Below, piece by piece: positions 27,690-41,527 of a stretch of 64,000 nucleotides of DNA (positions within the stretch are counted from its first letter, which is position 1; each line of letters opens with the position of its first letter). The DNA is from Petrolisthes cinctipes. Taxonomy: Eukaryota > Arthropoda > Malacostraca > Decapoda > Porcellanidae. The translations under genes were made by a program, and so were the position numbers. The stretch is taken from positions 496,001-560,000 of the forward strand of contig JAWQEG010000255.1 in assembly GCA_033782935.1 (NCBI GenBank). The letters are read 5' to 3'. The notes beneath the pieces were generated by a model. That model saw only the letters and a program-made list of their open reading frames with translations. It was not told where the DNA came from and did no database searches.

Positions 27690-30545
27690 ATTCTGTACCC
27701 GTTTATATCTCAAATTCAGGCTCAAAACACCCGAAAATTCGATATTTTTGGGTCCCTTAAGCGATCTGCACATGCCTACTCAGCCTTAGAGAATTTTCAA
27801 AATACAGGCCCAAAATATGCTAAAAATCGACATTTTGGTTGCCCAAAGTCGATATGTGCATTCATCTTCTGTACCCGTTTATATCTCAAATTCAGGCTCA
27901 AAACACCCAAAAATCCGATATTTTTTTGTGCCTGAAGCGATCTGTACATGCCTACTCCGTGTTAGAGTATTTACACAATACAGACCCAAAACATGCTCAA
28001 AATCGATATTTTGGGTGCAAAGAGCCGATATGTGCATTCATCTTCATTACCTGTTTACATATCAAATTCAGGCTCAAAACACCCGAAAATTCAATATTTT
28101 TGGGTTCCAAAAGCGATCTGTACATGCCTACTCAGTGCTAGAATGTTTTTAAAATATAGGCTCTAAACATGCTATAAATCGATATTTTAGGTGTCCAAAG
28201 TAGATATGTGCATGCATCTTCTGTACCCGTTTATATCTCAAATTCAGGCTCAAAACACCCGAAAATTAGATATTTTTGTGTCCCAGAAGCGATATGTCTA
28301 TGCCTACTCCTTCTTAGAATGTTTTCAAGATACAGACCCAAAACATGCTAAAAATAGATATATTAGGTGCAAAAAGTCGATATGTGCATGCATCTTCTGT
28401 ATCCATTTATATCTCAAAATAAGGCTCAAAACACCCGAAAATTCGGTATTTTTGGGTCCCAGAAGCGATCTGTACATGCCTTCTCCTTACTAGAATGTTT
28501 TTAAGATACAGACCCAAAACAAACTCAAAATCAATATTTTAGGTGCAAAAAGTCGATATGTACCTGCATCTTCAGTACCCGTTTATATCTTAAATTCAGA
28601 CTCAAAACACCCAAAAATTCAATATTTTTGGGTTCCAGAAGCAATCTGTACATGTCTACTCAGAGCTAGACTGTTTTTAAAATATAGGCTTAAAACATGC
28701 TAAAAATCGACATTTTAGGTGTCCAATGTCGATATGTGCATACATCTTTTGTACCAGTTTATATCCCAAATTCAGGCTCAAAACACCCGAAAATTCGATA
28801 TTTTTGGGACCCAGAAGCGATCTGTACATGCCTACTCAGTGCTAGAATATTTTCAAAACATAGGCCCAATACATGCTAAAAATCGATATTTTAGGTGCCC
28901 AATGTCGATATGTGCATGCATCTTCTGTACCCGTTTATATCTCAAATTCAGGCACAAAACACCCGAAAATTCAAGATTTTTGGGTCCTAGAAGCGATCTG
29001 TACATGCCTACTCTGTGTTAGAGTATTTTGAAAATTCAGGCCCAAAACATGCTGAAAATCGATATTTTAGCTCCACATAGTCGATATGTGCATGCATCTT
29101 CTGTACCCGTTTATATCTCAAATTCAGGCTCAAAACACCCGAAAATTCGATATTTTTGGGTACCTTAAGCGATCTGCACATGCCTACTCAGCCTTAGAGA
29201 ATTTTCAAAATACAGGCCCAAAATATGCTAAAAATCGACATTTTGGTTGCCCAAAGTCGATATGTGCATTCATCTTCTGTACCCGTTTATATCTCAAATT
29301 CAGGCTCAAAACACCCAAAAATCCGATATTTTTTTGTGCCTGAAGCGATCTGTACATGCCTACTCCGTGTTAGAGTATTTACACAATACAGACCCAAAAG
29401 ATGCTCAAAATCGATATTTTGGGTGCAAAGAGCCGATATGTGCATTCATCTTCATTACCTGTTTACATATCAAATTCAGGCTCAAAACACCCGAAAATTC
29501 AATATTTTTGGGTTCCAAAAGCGATCTGTACATGCCTACTCAGTGCTAGAATTTTTTTAAAATATAGGCTCTAAACATGCTATAAATCGATATTTTAGGT
29601 GTCCAAAGTAGATATGTGCATGCATCTTCTGTACCCGTTTATATCTCAAATTCAGGCTCAAAACACCCGAAAATTAGTTATTTTTGTGTCCCAGAAGCGA
29701 TATGTCTATGCCTACTCCTTCTTAGAATGTTTTCAAGATACAGACCCAAAACATGCTAAAAATAGATATATTAGGTGCAAAAAGTCGATATGTGCATGCA
29801 TCTTCTGTATCCATTTATATCTCAAAATAAGGCTCAAAACACCCGAAAATTCGGTATTTTTGGGTCCCAGAAGCGATCTGTACATGCCTTCTCCTTACTA
29901 GAATGTTTTTAAGATACAGACCCAAAACAAACTCAAAATCAATATTTTAGGTGCAAAAAGTCGATATGTACCTGCATCTTCAGTACCCGTTTATATCTTA
30001 AATTCAGACTCAAAACACCCAAAAATTCAATATTTTTGGGTTCCAGAAGCAATCTGTACATGTCTACTCAGAGCTAGACTGTTTTTAAAATATAGGCTTA
30101 AAACATGCTAAAAATCGACATTTTAGGTGTCCAATGTCGATATGTGCATACATCTTTTGTACCAGTTTATATCCCAAATTCAGGCTCAAAACACCCGAAA
30201 ATTCGATATTTTTGGGACCCAGAAGCGATCTGTACATGCCTACTCAGTGCTAGAATATTTTCAAAACATAGGCCCAATACATGCTAAAAATCGATATTTT
30301 AGGTGCCCAATGTCGATATGTGCATGCATCTTCTGTACCCGTTTATATCTCAAATTCAGGCACAAAACACCCGAAAATTCAAGATTTTTGGGTCCTAGAA
30401 GCGATCTGTACATGCCTACTCTGTGTTAGAGTATTGTGAAAATTCAGGCCCAAAACATGCTGAAAATCGATATTTTAGCTCCACATAGTCGATATGTGCA
30501 TGCATCTTCTGTACCCGTTTATATCTCAAATTCAGGCTCAAAACA
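27690..30545 (+). repeat. Two tandem 8-monomer units, 1,408 bp
   Basis: Units 27,690-29,097 and 29,098-30,545 keep the same monomer order with a constant 1,408-bp offset. Differences are few: GGGTCCCTTAAG against GGGTACCTTAAG, AAAACATGCTC against AAAAGATGCTC, and TATTTTGAAAATTC against TATTGTGAAAATTC. Although the length equals that of the 8-monomer unit at 10.7-14.6 kb, the monomer composition differs. Confidence 0.87.
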
Positions 30546-31566
30546 CCAGAAAATTCGATATTTTTGGATCAGACACGCGATCTGTACATGCCTACTCAGT
30601 AATAGAATATTTTTAAAATATAGGCCCAAAACAAGCTAAAAATCGATATTTGAGGTGCCCAAAGTCGATATGTTCATGAATCTTCTGTACCCGTTTATAT
30701 CCCAAATTCAGGCTCAAAACACCCGGAAATTCGATATTTTTGTGTCCCAGAAGCGATCTGTACATGCCTACTCTGTGTTACAGTATTTTCAAAATATAGG
30801 CCGAAAATAATGCTAAATATCGATATCTTGGGTGCCAAAAGTTGATATGTGTATGCATCTTCTGTACCCGTTTATATCCCAAATTCAGGCTCAAAACACC
30901 CGAAAATTCGAAATTTTGGGGTCCCAGAAGCGATCTGTACATGCCTACTCTGTGTTAGAGTATTTTCAAAATATAGGTCCAAAACATGTTAAATATCGAT
31001 ATCTTGGGTGCCGAAAGTTGATATCTGCATGCATCTTCAGTACCCGTTTATATCACAAATTCAGGCTCAAATTGACGGAAAATTTAATTTTTTGATGTCC
31101 CAGAAGCGATCTGTACATGCCTACTCAGTGCTAGAATGTTTTCAAAATATAGGCTCAAAACATGCTAAAAATCGATAATTTAGGTGCCCAAAGTCGATAT
31201 GTGCATGCATCTTCTGAACCCGTTTATATCTCAAATTCAGACTCAAAACACCCGAAAATTCGAGATTTTTGGGTCCTAGAAGCGATCTGTACATGCCTAC
31301 TCTGTGTTAGAGTATTTTGAAAATTCAGGCCCAAAACATGCTGAAAATCGATATTCTAGCTCCACATAGTCGATATGTGCATGCATCTTCTGTACCCGTT
31401 TATATCACAAATTCAGGCTCAAAACACCAGAAAATTCGATATTTTTGGATCAGACAAGCGATCTGTACATGCCTACTCAGTAATAGAATATTTTTAAAAT
31501 ATAGGCCCAAAACAAGCTAAAAATCGATATTTTAGCTCCACATAGTCGATATGTGCATGCATCTTC
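30546..31566 (+). repeat. Satellite, with a 260-bp copy 881 bp downstream
   Basis: About 6 monomers. 30,388-30,647 recurs at 31,265-31,528 (offset about 881 bp), sharing GGATCAGACANGCGATCTG, a variant in place of GGGTCCCAGAAGCGATCTG, and TAGCTCCACATAG. Monomers with AAATATCGATATCTTGGGTG first appear here. No gene was seen. Confidence 0.8.
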
Positions 31567-34350
31567 TGTACCCGTTTATATCTCAAATTCAGGCTCAAAA
31601 CACCCGAAAATTCGATATTTTTGTGTCCCAGAAGCGATCTGTACATGCCTACTCTGTGTTAGAGTATTTTCAAAATATAGGCCGAAAACATGCTAAATAT
31701 CGATATCTTGGGTGCCAAAAGTTGATATCTGCATGCATCTTCAGTACCCGTTTATATCTCAAATTCAGGCTCAAAACGACGGAAAATTCAATATTTTTGG
31801 GTCCCAGAAGCGATCTGTACATGCCTAATCAGTGCTAGAATGTTTTCAAAATATAGGCTCAAAACATGCTAAAAATCGATATTTTAGGTGCCCAAAGTCG
31901 ATATGTGCATGCATCTTCTGTACCCGTTTATATCTCACTTTTAGGCTCAAAACACCCGAAAATTCGAGATTTTTGGGTGCCAGAAGCGATCTGTACATGT
32001 CTACTCCGTGTTAGAGTATTTTCAAAATACATGCCCAAAACATGCTGAAAATTGATATTTTACCTCCACATAGTCGATGTGTGCATGCATCTTCTGTACC
32101 CGATTATATCTCAAATTCAGGCTCAAAATTCCCGAAAATTCGATGTTTTTTGGCCCCAGAAGCAATCTGTACATGCCTATTCCGTGTTAGAGTATTTTCA
32201 AAATACAGACCCAAAACATGCTGAAAATCGATATTTGAGGTGCCCAAAGTCAATATGTGTATGCATCTTCTGTACCCGTTTATATCCCAAATTCAGGCTC
32301 AAAACACCCGAAAATTCGATATTTTTGGGTCCCAGAAACAATCTGTACATGCCTACTCTGTGTTAGAGTATTTTCAAAATATAGGTCCTAAACATGTTAA
32401 ATATCGATATCTTGTTTGCCGAAAGTTGATATCTGCATGCATCTTCAGTACCCGTTTATATCTCAAATTCAGGCTCAAATTGACGGAAAATTCAATTTTT
32501 TGATGTCCCAGAAGCGATCTGCACATGCCTACTCAGTGCTAGAATGTTTTCAAAATATAGGCTCAAAATATGCTAAAAACCGATAATTTAGGTGACCAAA
32601 GTCGATATGTGCATGCATCTTCTGTACCCGTTTATATCTCAAATTCAGACTCAAAACACCCGAAAATTCGAGATTTTTGGGTCCCAGAAGCGATCTGTAC
32701 ATGCCTACTCAGTAATAGAATATTTTTAAAATATAGGCCCAAAACAAGCTAAAAATCGATATTTGAGGTGCCCAAAGTCGATATGTTCATGAATCTTCTG
32801 TACCCGTTTATATCTCAAATTCAGGCTCAAAACACCCGAAAATTTGATATTTTTGTGTCCCAGAAGCGATCTGTACATGCCTACTTTGTGTTAGAGTATT
32901 TTCAAAATATAGGCCGAAAACATGCTAAATATCGATATCTTGGGTGCCAAAAGTTGATATCTGCATGCATCTTCAGTACCCGTTTATATCGCAAATTCAG
33001 GCTCAAAACGACGGAAAATTCAATATTTTTGGGTCCCAGAAGCGATCTGTACATGCCTACTCAGTGCTAGAATGTTTTCAAAATATAGGCTCAAAACATG
33101 CTAAAAATCGATATTTTAGGTGCCCAAAGTCGATATGTGCATTCATCTTCTGTACCCGTTTATATCTCAAATTCAGGCTCAAAACACCCGAAAATTCGAG
33201 ATTTTTGGGTGCCAGAAGCAATCTGTACATGCCTACTCCGTGTTAGAGTATTTTCAAAATACATGCCCAAAACATGCTGAAAATTGATATTTTACCTCCA
33301 CATAGTCGATGTGTGCATGCATCTTCTGTACCCGATTATATCTCACATTCAGGCTCAAAATTCCCGAAAATTCGATGTTTTTGGGCCCCAGAAGCAATCT
33401 GTACATGCCTATTCCGTGTTAGAGTATTTTCAAACTACAGGCTCAAAACATGATCAAAATCGATATTTTAGGTGCCCAAAGTCGATATGTGCATGCATCT
33501 TCTGTACCCGTTTATATCCCAAATTCAGGCTCAAAACACCCGAAAATTCGATATTTTTGGGTCCCAGATGCAATCTGTACAAGCCTACTCTGTGTTAGAG
33601 TATTTTCAAAATCTAGGTCCAAAACATGTTAAATATCGATATCTTGGGTGCCGAAAGTTGATATCTGCATGCATCTTCAGTACCCGTTTATATCTCAAAT
33701 TCAGGCTCAAATTGATGGAAAATTCAATTTTTTGATGTCCCAGAAGCGATCTGTACATGCCTACTCAGTGCTAGAATGTTTTCAAAATATAGGCTCAAAA
33801 CATGCTAAAAATCGATAATTTAGGTGACCAAAGTCGATATGTGCATGCATCTTCTGAACCCGTTTATATCTCAAATTCAGACTCAAAACACCCGAAAATT
33901 CGAGATTTTTGGGTCCCAGAAGCGATCTGTACATGCCTACTCAGTAATAGAATATTTTTAAAATATAGGCCCAAAACAAGCTAAAAATCGATATTTGAGG
34001 TGCCCAAAGTCGATATGTTCATGAATCTTCTGTACCCGTTTATATCTCAAATTCAGGCTCAAAACACCCGAAAATTCGATATTTTTGTGTCCCAGAAGCG
34101 ATCTGTACATGCCTACTCTGTGTTAGAGTATTTTCAAAATATAGGCCGAAAACATGCTAAATATCGATATCTTGGGTGCCAAAAGTTGATATCTGCATGC
34201 ATCTTCAGTACCCGTTTATATCTCAAATTCAGGCTCAAAACGACGGAAAATTCAATATTTTTGGGTCCCAGAAGCGATCTGTATATGCCTACTCAGTGCT
34301 AGAATGTTTTCAAAATATAGGCTCAAAACATGCTGAAAATCGATATTTTA
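31567..34350 (+). repeat. 7-monomer higher-order repeat, 1,232-bp period, ~2.3 copies
   Basis: The marker GGCCGAAAACATGCTAAATATC occurs with GCCGAAAACA starting at 31,681, 32,913 and 34,145, exactly 1,232 bp apart. Each unit also carries GTTGATATCTGCATGCATC with CAAAACGACGGAAAATTC, the TACCTCCACATAGTCGATGTG monomer (first two) and a CAAATTGANGGAAAATTC monomer. Matching fades near 34,337-34,350, where GGTGCCC is replaced by GCTCCAC. Confidence 0.87.
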
Positions 34351-34479
34351 GCTCCACATAGTCGATATGTGCATGCATCTTCTCTACCCGTTTATATCTC
34401 AAATTCAGACTCAAAACACCAGAAAATTTGATATTTTTGGATCAGACAAGCGATCTGTACATGCCTACTCAGTAATAGA

Positions 34480-34975
34480 ATTTTTTTAAAATATAGGCCC
34501 AAAACAAGCTAAAAATCGATATTTTAGGTGCCCAAAGTCGATATGTTCATAAATCTTCTGTACCCGTTTATATCTCAAATTCAGGCTCAAAACACCCGAA
34601 AATTCGATATTTTTGTGTCCCAGAAGCAATATGTACATGCCTACATCTTGTTAGAGTATTTTCACAATACAGACCCAAAACATGCTCAAAATCGATATTT
34701 TAGGTGCAAAGAGTCGATATGTGCATGCATCTTCATTACCTGTTTACATATCAAATTCAGGTTTAAAACACCCGAAAATTCAATTTTTTGGGGTTCCAGA
34801 AGCGATCTGTACATGGCTACTCAGTGCTATATGTTTCCAAAATACAGGCTTAAAACATGCTAAAAATCGATATTTTTGGTGTCCCAAGTCAATAAGTATG
34901 TTCTGTACCCGTTTATATCTCAAATTCAAGCTCAAAACACCCGAAAATTCGATATTTTTGGGTCCCAGAAGCGAT
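34480..34975 (+). repeat. ~0.5-kb segment repeated at 37.64-38.14 kb, copy 1
   Basis: Matches 37,643-38,138 at an offset of about 3,163 bp (18 monomers minus 5). It includes a shortened monomer with AAGTCAATAAGTATGTTCTG, where about 6 bp of the usual GTGCATGCATGTTCTG are missing. Confidence 0.78.
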
Positions 34976-35679
34976 CTGAACATGCCTACTCAGTGTTAGA
35001 GTATTTTCAAATTATAGGCTCAAAACATGCTCAAAATCGATATTTTGGGTGCCAAAAGTCGATATGTACATGTAATTTCTGTACCCGATTATTTCTCAAA
35101 TTCACGCTCAAAACACCCGAAAATTCGATATTTTTGTGTCCCAGAAGCGATCTGTACATGCCTACTCCGTGTTAGAATACTTTCAAAATATAGGTACAAA
35201 ACATGCTCAAAATCGATATTTTGGGTGCCCAAAGTCAATATGTGCATGCATCTTCTGTACCCGTTTATATCTCAAATTCAGGCTCAAAACACCCGAAAAT
35301 TCGGCATTTTTGAGTCAAAGAAGCGATCTGTACATGCCTACTCAGTGCTAGATTATTTTCAAAAAAAAAAACCCAATACATGCTAACAATCGATCTTTTA
35401 GGTGTCCAATGTCAATATGTGCATGCATCTTCTGTACCCGTTTATATCTCAAATTCAGGCTCAAAACACCCGAAAATTCAATATTTTTGGGTCCAAGAAG
35501 AGATCTGTACATGCCTACTCAGTGCTAGAATGTTTGCAAAATATAGGCTCAAAACATGCTAAAAATCGATATTTTATGTTTCCCAAGTCGATATGTGCAT
35601 GGATATTCTGTACCAGTTTATATCTCAAATTTACTCTCAAAATACTCGAAAATTCGATATTTTTGGGTCCTAGATGCAA
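34976..35679 (+). repeat. Satellite with the A11-tract monomer
   Basis: About 4 monomers. A homopolymer of 11 A at 35,361-35,371 sits inside a monomer with GAGTCAAAGAAGCGATCTG and CTAACAATCGATCTTTTAGG. The same monomer type lies at the heart of the 10-monomer repeat at 41.4-45.4 kb, so this is a diverged outlying copy. Confidence 0.8.
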
Positions 35680-37250
35680 TCTGTATATGCCTACTCCGTG
35701 TTTAAGTATTTTCAAAATACATGCCCAAAACATGCTGAAAATCGATATTTTAGCTGCCCATAGTCGATATGTGCATGCATCTTCTGTACACGTTTATATA
35801 TGAAATACCAGGCTCAAATCAACGGGAAATTCAATATTTTTGGGTCCCAAAAGCGATCTGTACATGCCTACTCAGTGCTAGAATGTTTTCAAAATATAGG
35901 CTCAAAACATGCTACAAATCGATAATTTAGGTGTCCAAAGTAGATATGTGCATGCATCTTCTGTACCCGTTTATATCTCAAATTCAGGCTCATAACACCC
36001 AAAAATTCGATATTTTTGGGTCCCAGAAGCGACTTGTACATGCCTACTCTTTGCTAGAATGTTTTCAAGATACAGACCCAAAATATGCTCAAAATCGATA
36101 TTTTAAGTGCAAAAAGTCGATATGTGCATGCATCTTCAGTACTCGTTTATATCTCAAATGCAGGCTCAAAATACCCGAAAATTCGATATTTTTGGGTCCC
36201 AGAAGCGATCTGTACATGCCTACTTCGTGTTAGAGTATTTTCAAAATACAGGCCAAAAACATGCTGAAAATCGATATTTGAGGTGCCCAAAGTCAATATG
36301 TGTATGCATGTTCTGTACCCTTTTAAATCCAAAATTCACGCTCAAAACACCCGAAAATTCGATATTTTTGGGTCACAGAAGCTATCTGTACATGCCTACT
36401 CAGTGAAAGAATATTTTCAAAATATATGCCCAAAACAAGCTAAAAATCGATATTATAGGTGCCCAATGTAGATATGTGCATGCATATGCTGTACCTGTTT
36501 ATATCTCAAATTCAGGCTCAAAATACCCGAAAATTTAATATTTTTGGGTCCCAGAAGCGATCTGTACATGCCTACTCCGTGTTAGAGTACTTTCAAATTA
36601 CAGGCCGTAAAACATGCTGAAAATCGATATTTTAGGAGCCCAAAGTCGATATGTGCATGCATCTTCTGTACCCGTTTATATCTCAAATTCAGGCTCAAAA
36701 CACCCGAAAATTCGTGATTTTTGGGTGCCAGAAGCGATCTGTACATGCCTAGTCCGTGTTAGAGTATTTTTAAAATACATGCACAAAACATGCTGAAAAT
36801 CGATATTTTAGCTCCACATAGTCGATATGTGCATGCATCTTCTGTACCCGTTTATATCCCAAATTCAGGCTCAAAACAACCGAAAATTCGATATTTTTGG
36901 GTCCCAGAAGCGATCTGTACATGCCTACTCCGTGTTTGAGTACTTTCAAAATACAGGCCCAAAACATGCTAAAAATCGATACTTTAGGTACCCAAAGTGG
37001 ATATGAGCATGCATCTTCTGTACCCGATTATATTTCAAATTCAGGCTCAAAATTCCCGAAAATTCAATGTTTTTGGGCCCCAGAAGCAATCTGTACATGC
37101 CTACTCCGTGTTAGAGTATTTTCAAAATACAGGCCCATAACATGCTGAAAATCGATATTTGAGGTGCCTAAGTCAATATGTGTATGCATCTTCTGTATCC
37201 GTTTATATCCCAAATTCAGGCTCAAAACACCCGAAAATTCTATATTTTTG
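35680..37250 (+). repeat. 1.6-kb block repeated 3.87 kb downstream, copy 1
   Basis: Aligns with 39,547-41,120, mainly at an offset of 3,866-3,867 bp. Shared private features are TATATATGAAATACCAGGC with CAACGGGAAATTC, CTCATAACACCCAAAAATTCG, CTCAGTGAAAGAATATTTTC and TTTGAGTACTTTC. The middle part is shifted by about one monomer: the second copy gains a monomer near 40.3 kb and lacks the one at about 36,590-36,765. Confidence 0.82.
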
Positions 37251-37583
37251 GGTCCCAGAAGCGATCTGTACATGCCTACTCAGTGCTAGAATGTTTTCAA
37301 AATATAGGCTTAAAACATGCTAAAAATCGATAATTTAGGTGCCCAAAGTCGATATGTGCATGTATCTTCTGTACCCGTTTATATCTCAAATTCAGACTCA
37401 AAACACCCGAAAATTCGAGATTTTTGGGCCCCAGAAGCGATTTGTACATGCCTACTCCGTGTTGGAGTATTTTCAAAATTCAGGCCCAAAACATGCTGAA
37501 AATCGATATTTTAGCTCCACATAGTCGATATGTGCATGCATCTTCTCTACCCGTTTATATCTCAAATTCAGGCTCAAAACACC
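36880..37583 (+). repeat. 0.7-kb segment repeated 18.3 kb away, copy 1
   Basis: Nearly the same sequence occurs at 55,182-55,886, offset 18,302-18,303 bp (104 monomers). Shared private features include ATCGATACTTTAGGTACCC, CAGGCCCATAACATGCTG, CGATTTGTACATGCC and ATCTTCTCTACCCG. Copy 1 has a one-base deletion near 37,170 (GGTGCCTAAGTC against GGTGCCCTAAGTC). Confidence 0.85.
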
Positions 37584-39546
37584 AGAAAATTCGATATTTT
37601 TGGATCAGACAAGCGATCTGTACATGCCTACTCAGTAATAGAATATTTTTAAAATATAGGCCCAAAACAAGCTAAAAATCGATATTTTAGGTGCCCAAAG
37701 TTGATATGTGCATGCATCTTCTGTACCCGTTTATATTTAAAATTCAGGCTCAAAACACCCGAAAATTCAATATTTTCGTGTCCCAGAAGCGATATGTACA
37801 TGCCTACTTCTTGTTAGAGTATTTTCACAATACAGACCCAAAACATGCTGAAAATCGATATTTTAGGTGCAAAGAGTCGATATGTGCATGCATCTTCATT
37901 ACCTGTTTACATATCAAATTCAGGCTCAAAACACCCGAAAATTCAATTTTTTTGGGTTCCAGAAGCGATCTGTACATGCCTACTCAGTGCTAGAATGTTT
38001 CCAAAATACAGGCTTAAAACATGCTAAAAATCGATATTTTTGGTGTCCCAAGTCAATAAGTATGTTCTGTACCCGTTTATATCTCAAATTCAAGCTCAAA
38101 ACACCCGAAAATTCGATATTTTTGGGTCCCAGAAGCGATCTGTACAAGTTTACTCCGTGTTAGAGTATTTTCAAAATACATGCCCAAAACATCCTAAAAA
38201 TCGATATTTTAGCTGCCCATAGTCGATAAGTGCATGCATCTTCTGTACCCGTTTATATCCCAAATTCATGCTCAAAACACCCGTTAATTCGATATTTTTG
38301 GGTCCCAGAAGCAATCTGTACATGCCTACTCTGTGTTAGAGTTTTTTTCAAAATATAGGCCCAAAACATGCTAAAATCGATATTTTGGGTGCCCACAGTT
38401 GATATCTGCATGCATCTTCAGTACCCGTTTATATCTCAAATTCAGGCTCAAAACCACGGAAAATTCAATAGTTTTGGGACCCCGCAGCGATCTGTACATG
38501 ACTACTTCGTGTTAGTGTATTTTCAAAATACAGGCCCAAAACATGCTCAAAATCGATATTTTGGGTGCCTTAAAGACGATATGTGCATGCATCTTCTGTA
38601 CCCGTTTATATCTCAAATTCAGATTCAAAACACCCGAAAATCAAAATTTTTGGGTCCAAGAAGCGATCTGTATATGCCTACTCAGTGCTAAAATATTTTC
38701 AAAATATAGGCTCAAAACAGGCTAAAAATCGATATTTTATGTGTCCCAAGTCGATATGTGCATGCATGTTCTGTACCCGTTTATATCTCAATTTTAGGCT
38801 CAAAACTCCCGAAAATTCGATATTTTTGGGTACCAGAAGCGATCTGTATATGCCTACTCTGTGTTTGAGTATTTTCAAAATACATGCACAAAACATGCTC
38901 AAAATCGATATTTTAGCTGCCCATAGTCGATATGTGCATGCATCTTCTGTACCCGTTTATATCTTAAATTCAGGCTCAAAACACCCGAAAATTCGATATT
39001 TTTGGATCAGACAAGCGATCTGTACATGCCTACTCAGTAATAGAATATTTTTAAAATATAGGCCCAAAACATGCTAAAAATCGATATTTTAGGTGCCCAA
39101 AGTGGATATGAGCATGCATCTTCTGTACCCGATTATATTTAAAATTCAGGCTCAAAATTCCCGAAAATTCGATTTTTTTGGGCCCCAGAAGCAATCTGTA
39201 CATGCCTACTGAGTGTTAGCGTATTTTCAAAATACAGGCCCAAAACATGCTGAAAATCGATATTTGAGGTGCCCAAAGTCAATATGTGTATGCATGTTCT
39301 GTACCCTTTTATATCCAAAATTCAGGCTCAAAACACCCAAAAATTCAATATTTTTTGGTCCCCGAAGCGATCTGTACATTTCTACTCAGTGCTAGAATGT
39401 TTTCAAAATATAGGCTCAAAACATGCTAAAAATCGATATTTTATGTGTCCCAAGTCGATATGTGCATGCATGTTCTGTACCCGTTTATATCTCAAATTTA
39501 GGCTCAAAACTCCCGAAAATTCGATATTTTGGGGTCCCAGAAGCGA
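37584..39546 (+). repeat. Satellite with the second copy of the 34.5-kb segment
   Basis: About 11 monomers. 37,643-38,138 matches 34,480-34,975, including the short monomer with AATAAGTATGTTCTG. The remainder (38,140-39,546) is of mixed types, with unusual spellings such as GGGACCCCGCAGCG near 38,480 and TAAAGACGATATG near 38,573. No gene was seen. Confidence 0.8.
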
Positions 39547-41120
39547 TCTGTATATGCCTACTCCGTGTTTGAGTATTTTCAAAATACATGCCCAAAACAT
39601 GCTGAAAATCGATATTTTAGCTGCCCATAGTCGATATGTGCATGCATCTTCTTTACACGTTTATATATGAAATACCAGGCTCAAAACAACGGGAAATTCA
39701 ATATTTTTGGGTCCCAAAAGCGATCTGTACATGCCTACTCAGTGCTAGAACGTTTTCAAAATATAGGCTAAAAACATGCTACAAATCGATAATTTAGGTG
39801 TCCAAAGTCGATATGTGCATGCATCTTCTGTACCCGTTTATATCTCAAATTCAGGCTCATAACACCCAAAAATTCGATATTTTTGGGTGCCAGAAGCGAA
39901 TTGTACATGCCTACTCTTTCCTAGAATGTTTTCAAGATACAGACCCAAAATATGCTCAAAATCGATATTTTAAGTGCAAAAAGTCGATATGTGCATGCAT
40001 CTTCAGTACTCGTTTATATCTCAAATGCTGGCTCAAAATACCTGAAAATTCAATATTTTTGGGTCCCAGAAGCGATCTGTACATGCCTACTTCGTGTTAG
40101 AGTATTTTCAAAATACAGGCCAAAAACATGCTGAAAATCGATATTTGAGGTGCCCAAAGTCAATATGTGTATGCATGTTCTGTACCCTTTTATATCCAAA
40201 ATTCAGGCTCAAAACACCCAAAAATTCAATATTTTTTGGTCCCCGAAGCGATCTGTACATTTCTACTTAGTGCTAGAATGTTTTTAAAATATAGGCCTAA
40301 AACATGCTAAAAATATATATTTTACGTGTCCAAAGTCGATATGTGCATACATCTTTTGTACCCGTTTATATCCCAAATTTCGGCTCAAAACACCCTAAAA
40401 TTCGATATTTTTGGGTCACAGAAGCTATCTATACATGCCTACTCAGTGAAAGAATATTTTCAAAATATAGGCCCAAAACAAGCTAAAAATCGATATTATA
40501 GGTGCCCAATGTCGATATGTGCATGCATATGCTGTACCCGTTTATATCTCAAATTCAGGCTCAAAATACCCGAAAATTTAATATTTTTGGGTCCCAGAAG
40601 CGATCTGTACATGCCTACTCCGTGTTAGAGTATTTTCAAAATACATGTCGAAAACATGCTGAAAATCGATATTTTAGCTCCACATAGTCGATATGTGCAT
40701 GCATCTTCTGTACCCGTTTATATCCCAAATTCAGGCTCAAAAAAACCGAAAATTCGATATTTTTGGGTCCCAGAAGCGATCTGTACATGCCTACTCCGTG
40801 TTTGAGTACTTTCAAAATACAGGCCCAAAACATGCTAAAAATCGATATTTTAGGTGCCCAAAGTGGATATGAGCATGCATCTTCTGTACCCGATTATATT
40901 TAAAATTCAGGCTCAAAATTCCCGAAAATTCGATTTTTTTGGGCCCCAGAAGCAATCTGTACATGCCTACTCAGTGTTAGCGTATTTTCAAAATACAGGC
41001 CCAAAACATGCTGAAATCGATATTTGAGGTGCCCAAAGTCAATATGTGTATGCATCTTCTGTACCCGTTTATATCCCAAATTCAGGCTCAAAACACCCGA
41101 AAATTCGATATTTTTGGGTC
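39547..41120 (+). repeat. 1.6-kb block repeated from 35.7-37.3 kb, copy 2
   Basis: Paralogue of 35,680-37,250. It carries one extra monomer near 40.2-40.4 kb and lacks another, so total length stays the same while monomer order changes. This is a paired gain and loss typical of repeated unequal exchange. Confidence 0.8.
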
Positions 41121-41516
41121 CCAGAAGCGATCTGTACATGCCTACTCAGTGTTAGAGTATTTTCAAAATATAGGCCCAAAACATGCTAAATATCGATATC
41201 TTGGGTGCCAAAAGTTGATATCTGCATGCATCTTCAGTACCCGTTTATATCTCAAATTCAGGCTCAGAACGACTGAAAATTCAATATTTTTGGATCCTAG
41301 AAGCGATCTGTACATGCCTACTCAGTGCTAGAATGTTTTCAAAATATAGGCTCAAAACATGCTAAAAATCGATATTTTAGGTGCCCAAAGTCGATATGTG
41401 CATGCATCTTCTGTACCCGTTTATATCTCAAATTCAGGCTCAAAACACCCGAAAGTTCGGTATTTTTGAGTCAAAGAAGCGATCTGTACATGCCTACTCA
41501 GTGCTAGAATATTTTC

Positions 41517-41527
41517 AAAAAAAAAAA
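41517..41527 (+). repeat. Poly-A tract (A11) in higher-order unit 1
   Basis: A homopolymer of 11 A replaces the AAAATACAGGC region of the monomer. Equivalent tracts are A11 at 35,361-35,371, A15 at 43,270-43,284 and A12 at 45,026-45,037. The neighbouring bases also shorten (CCCAATAC, CCAATAC, CAATAC). Confidence 0.9.

Noticed and set aside
35361..35371. The poly-A run taken as the tail of another retroposon
   Set aside because: No foreign sequence precedes or follows it; satellite register continues on both sides.
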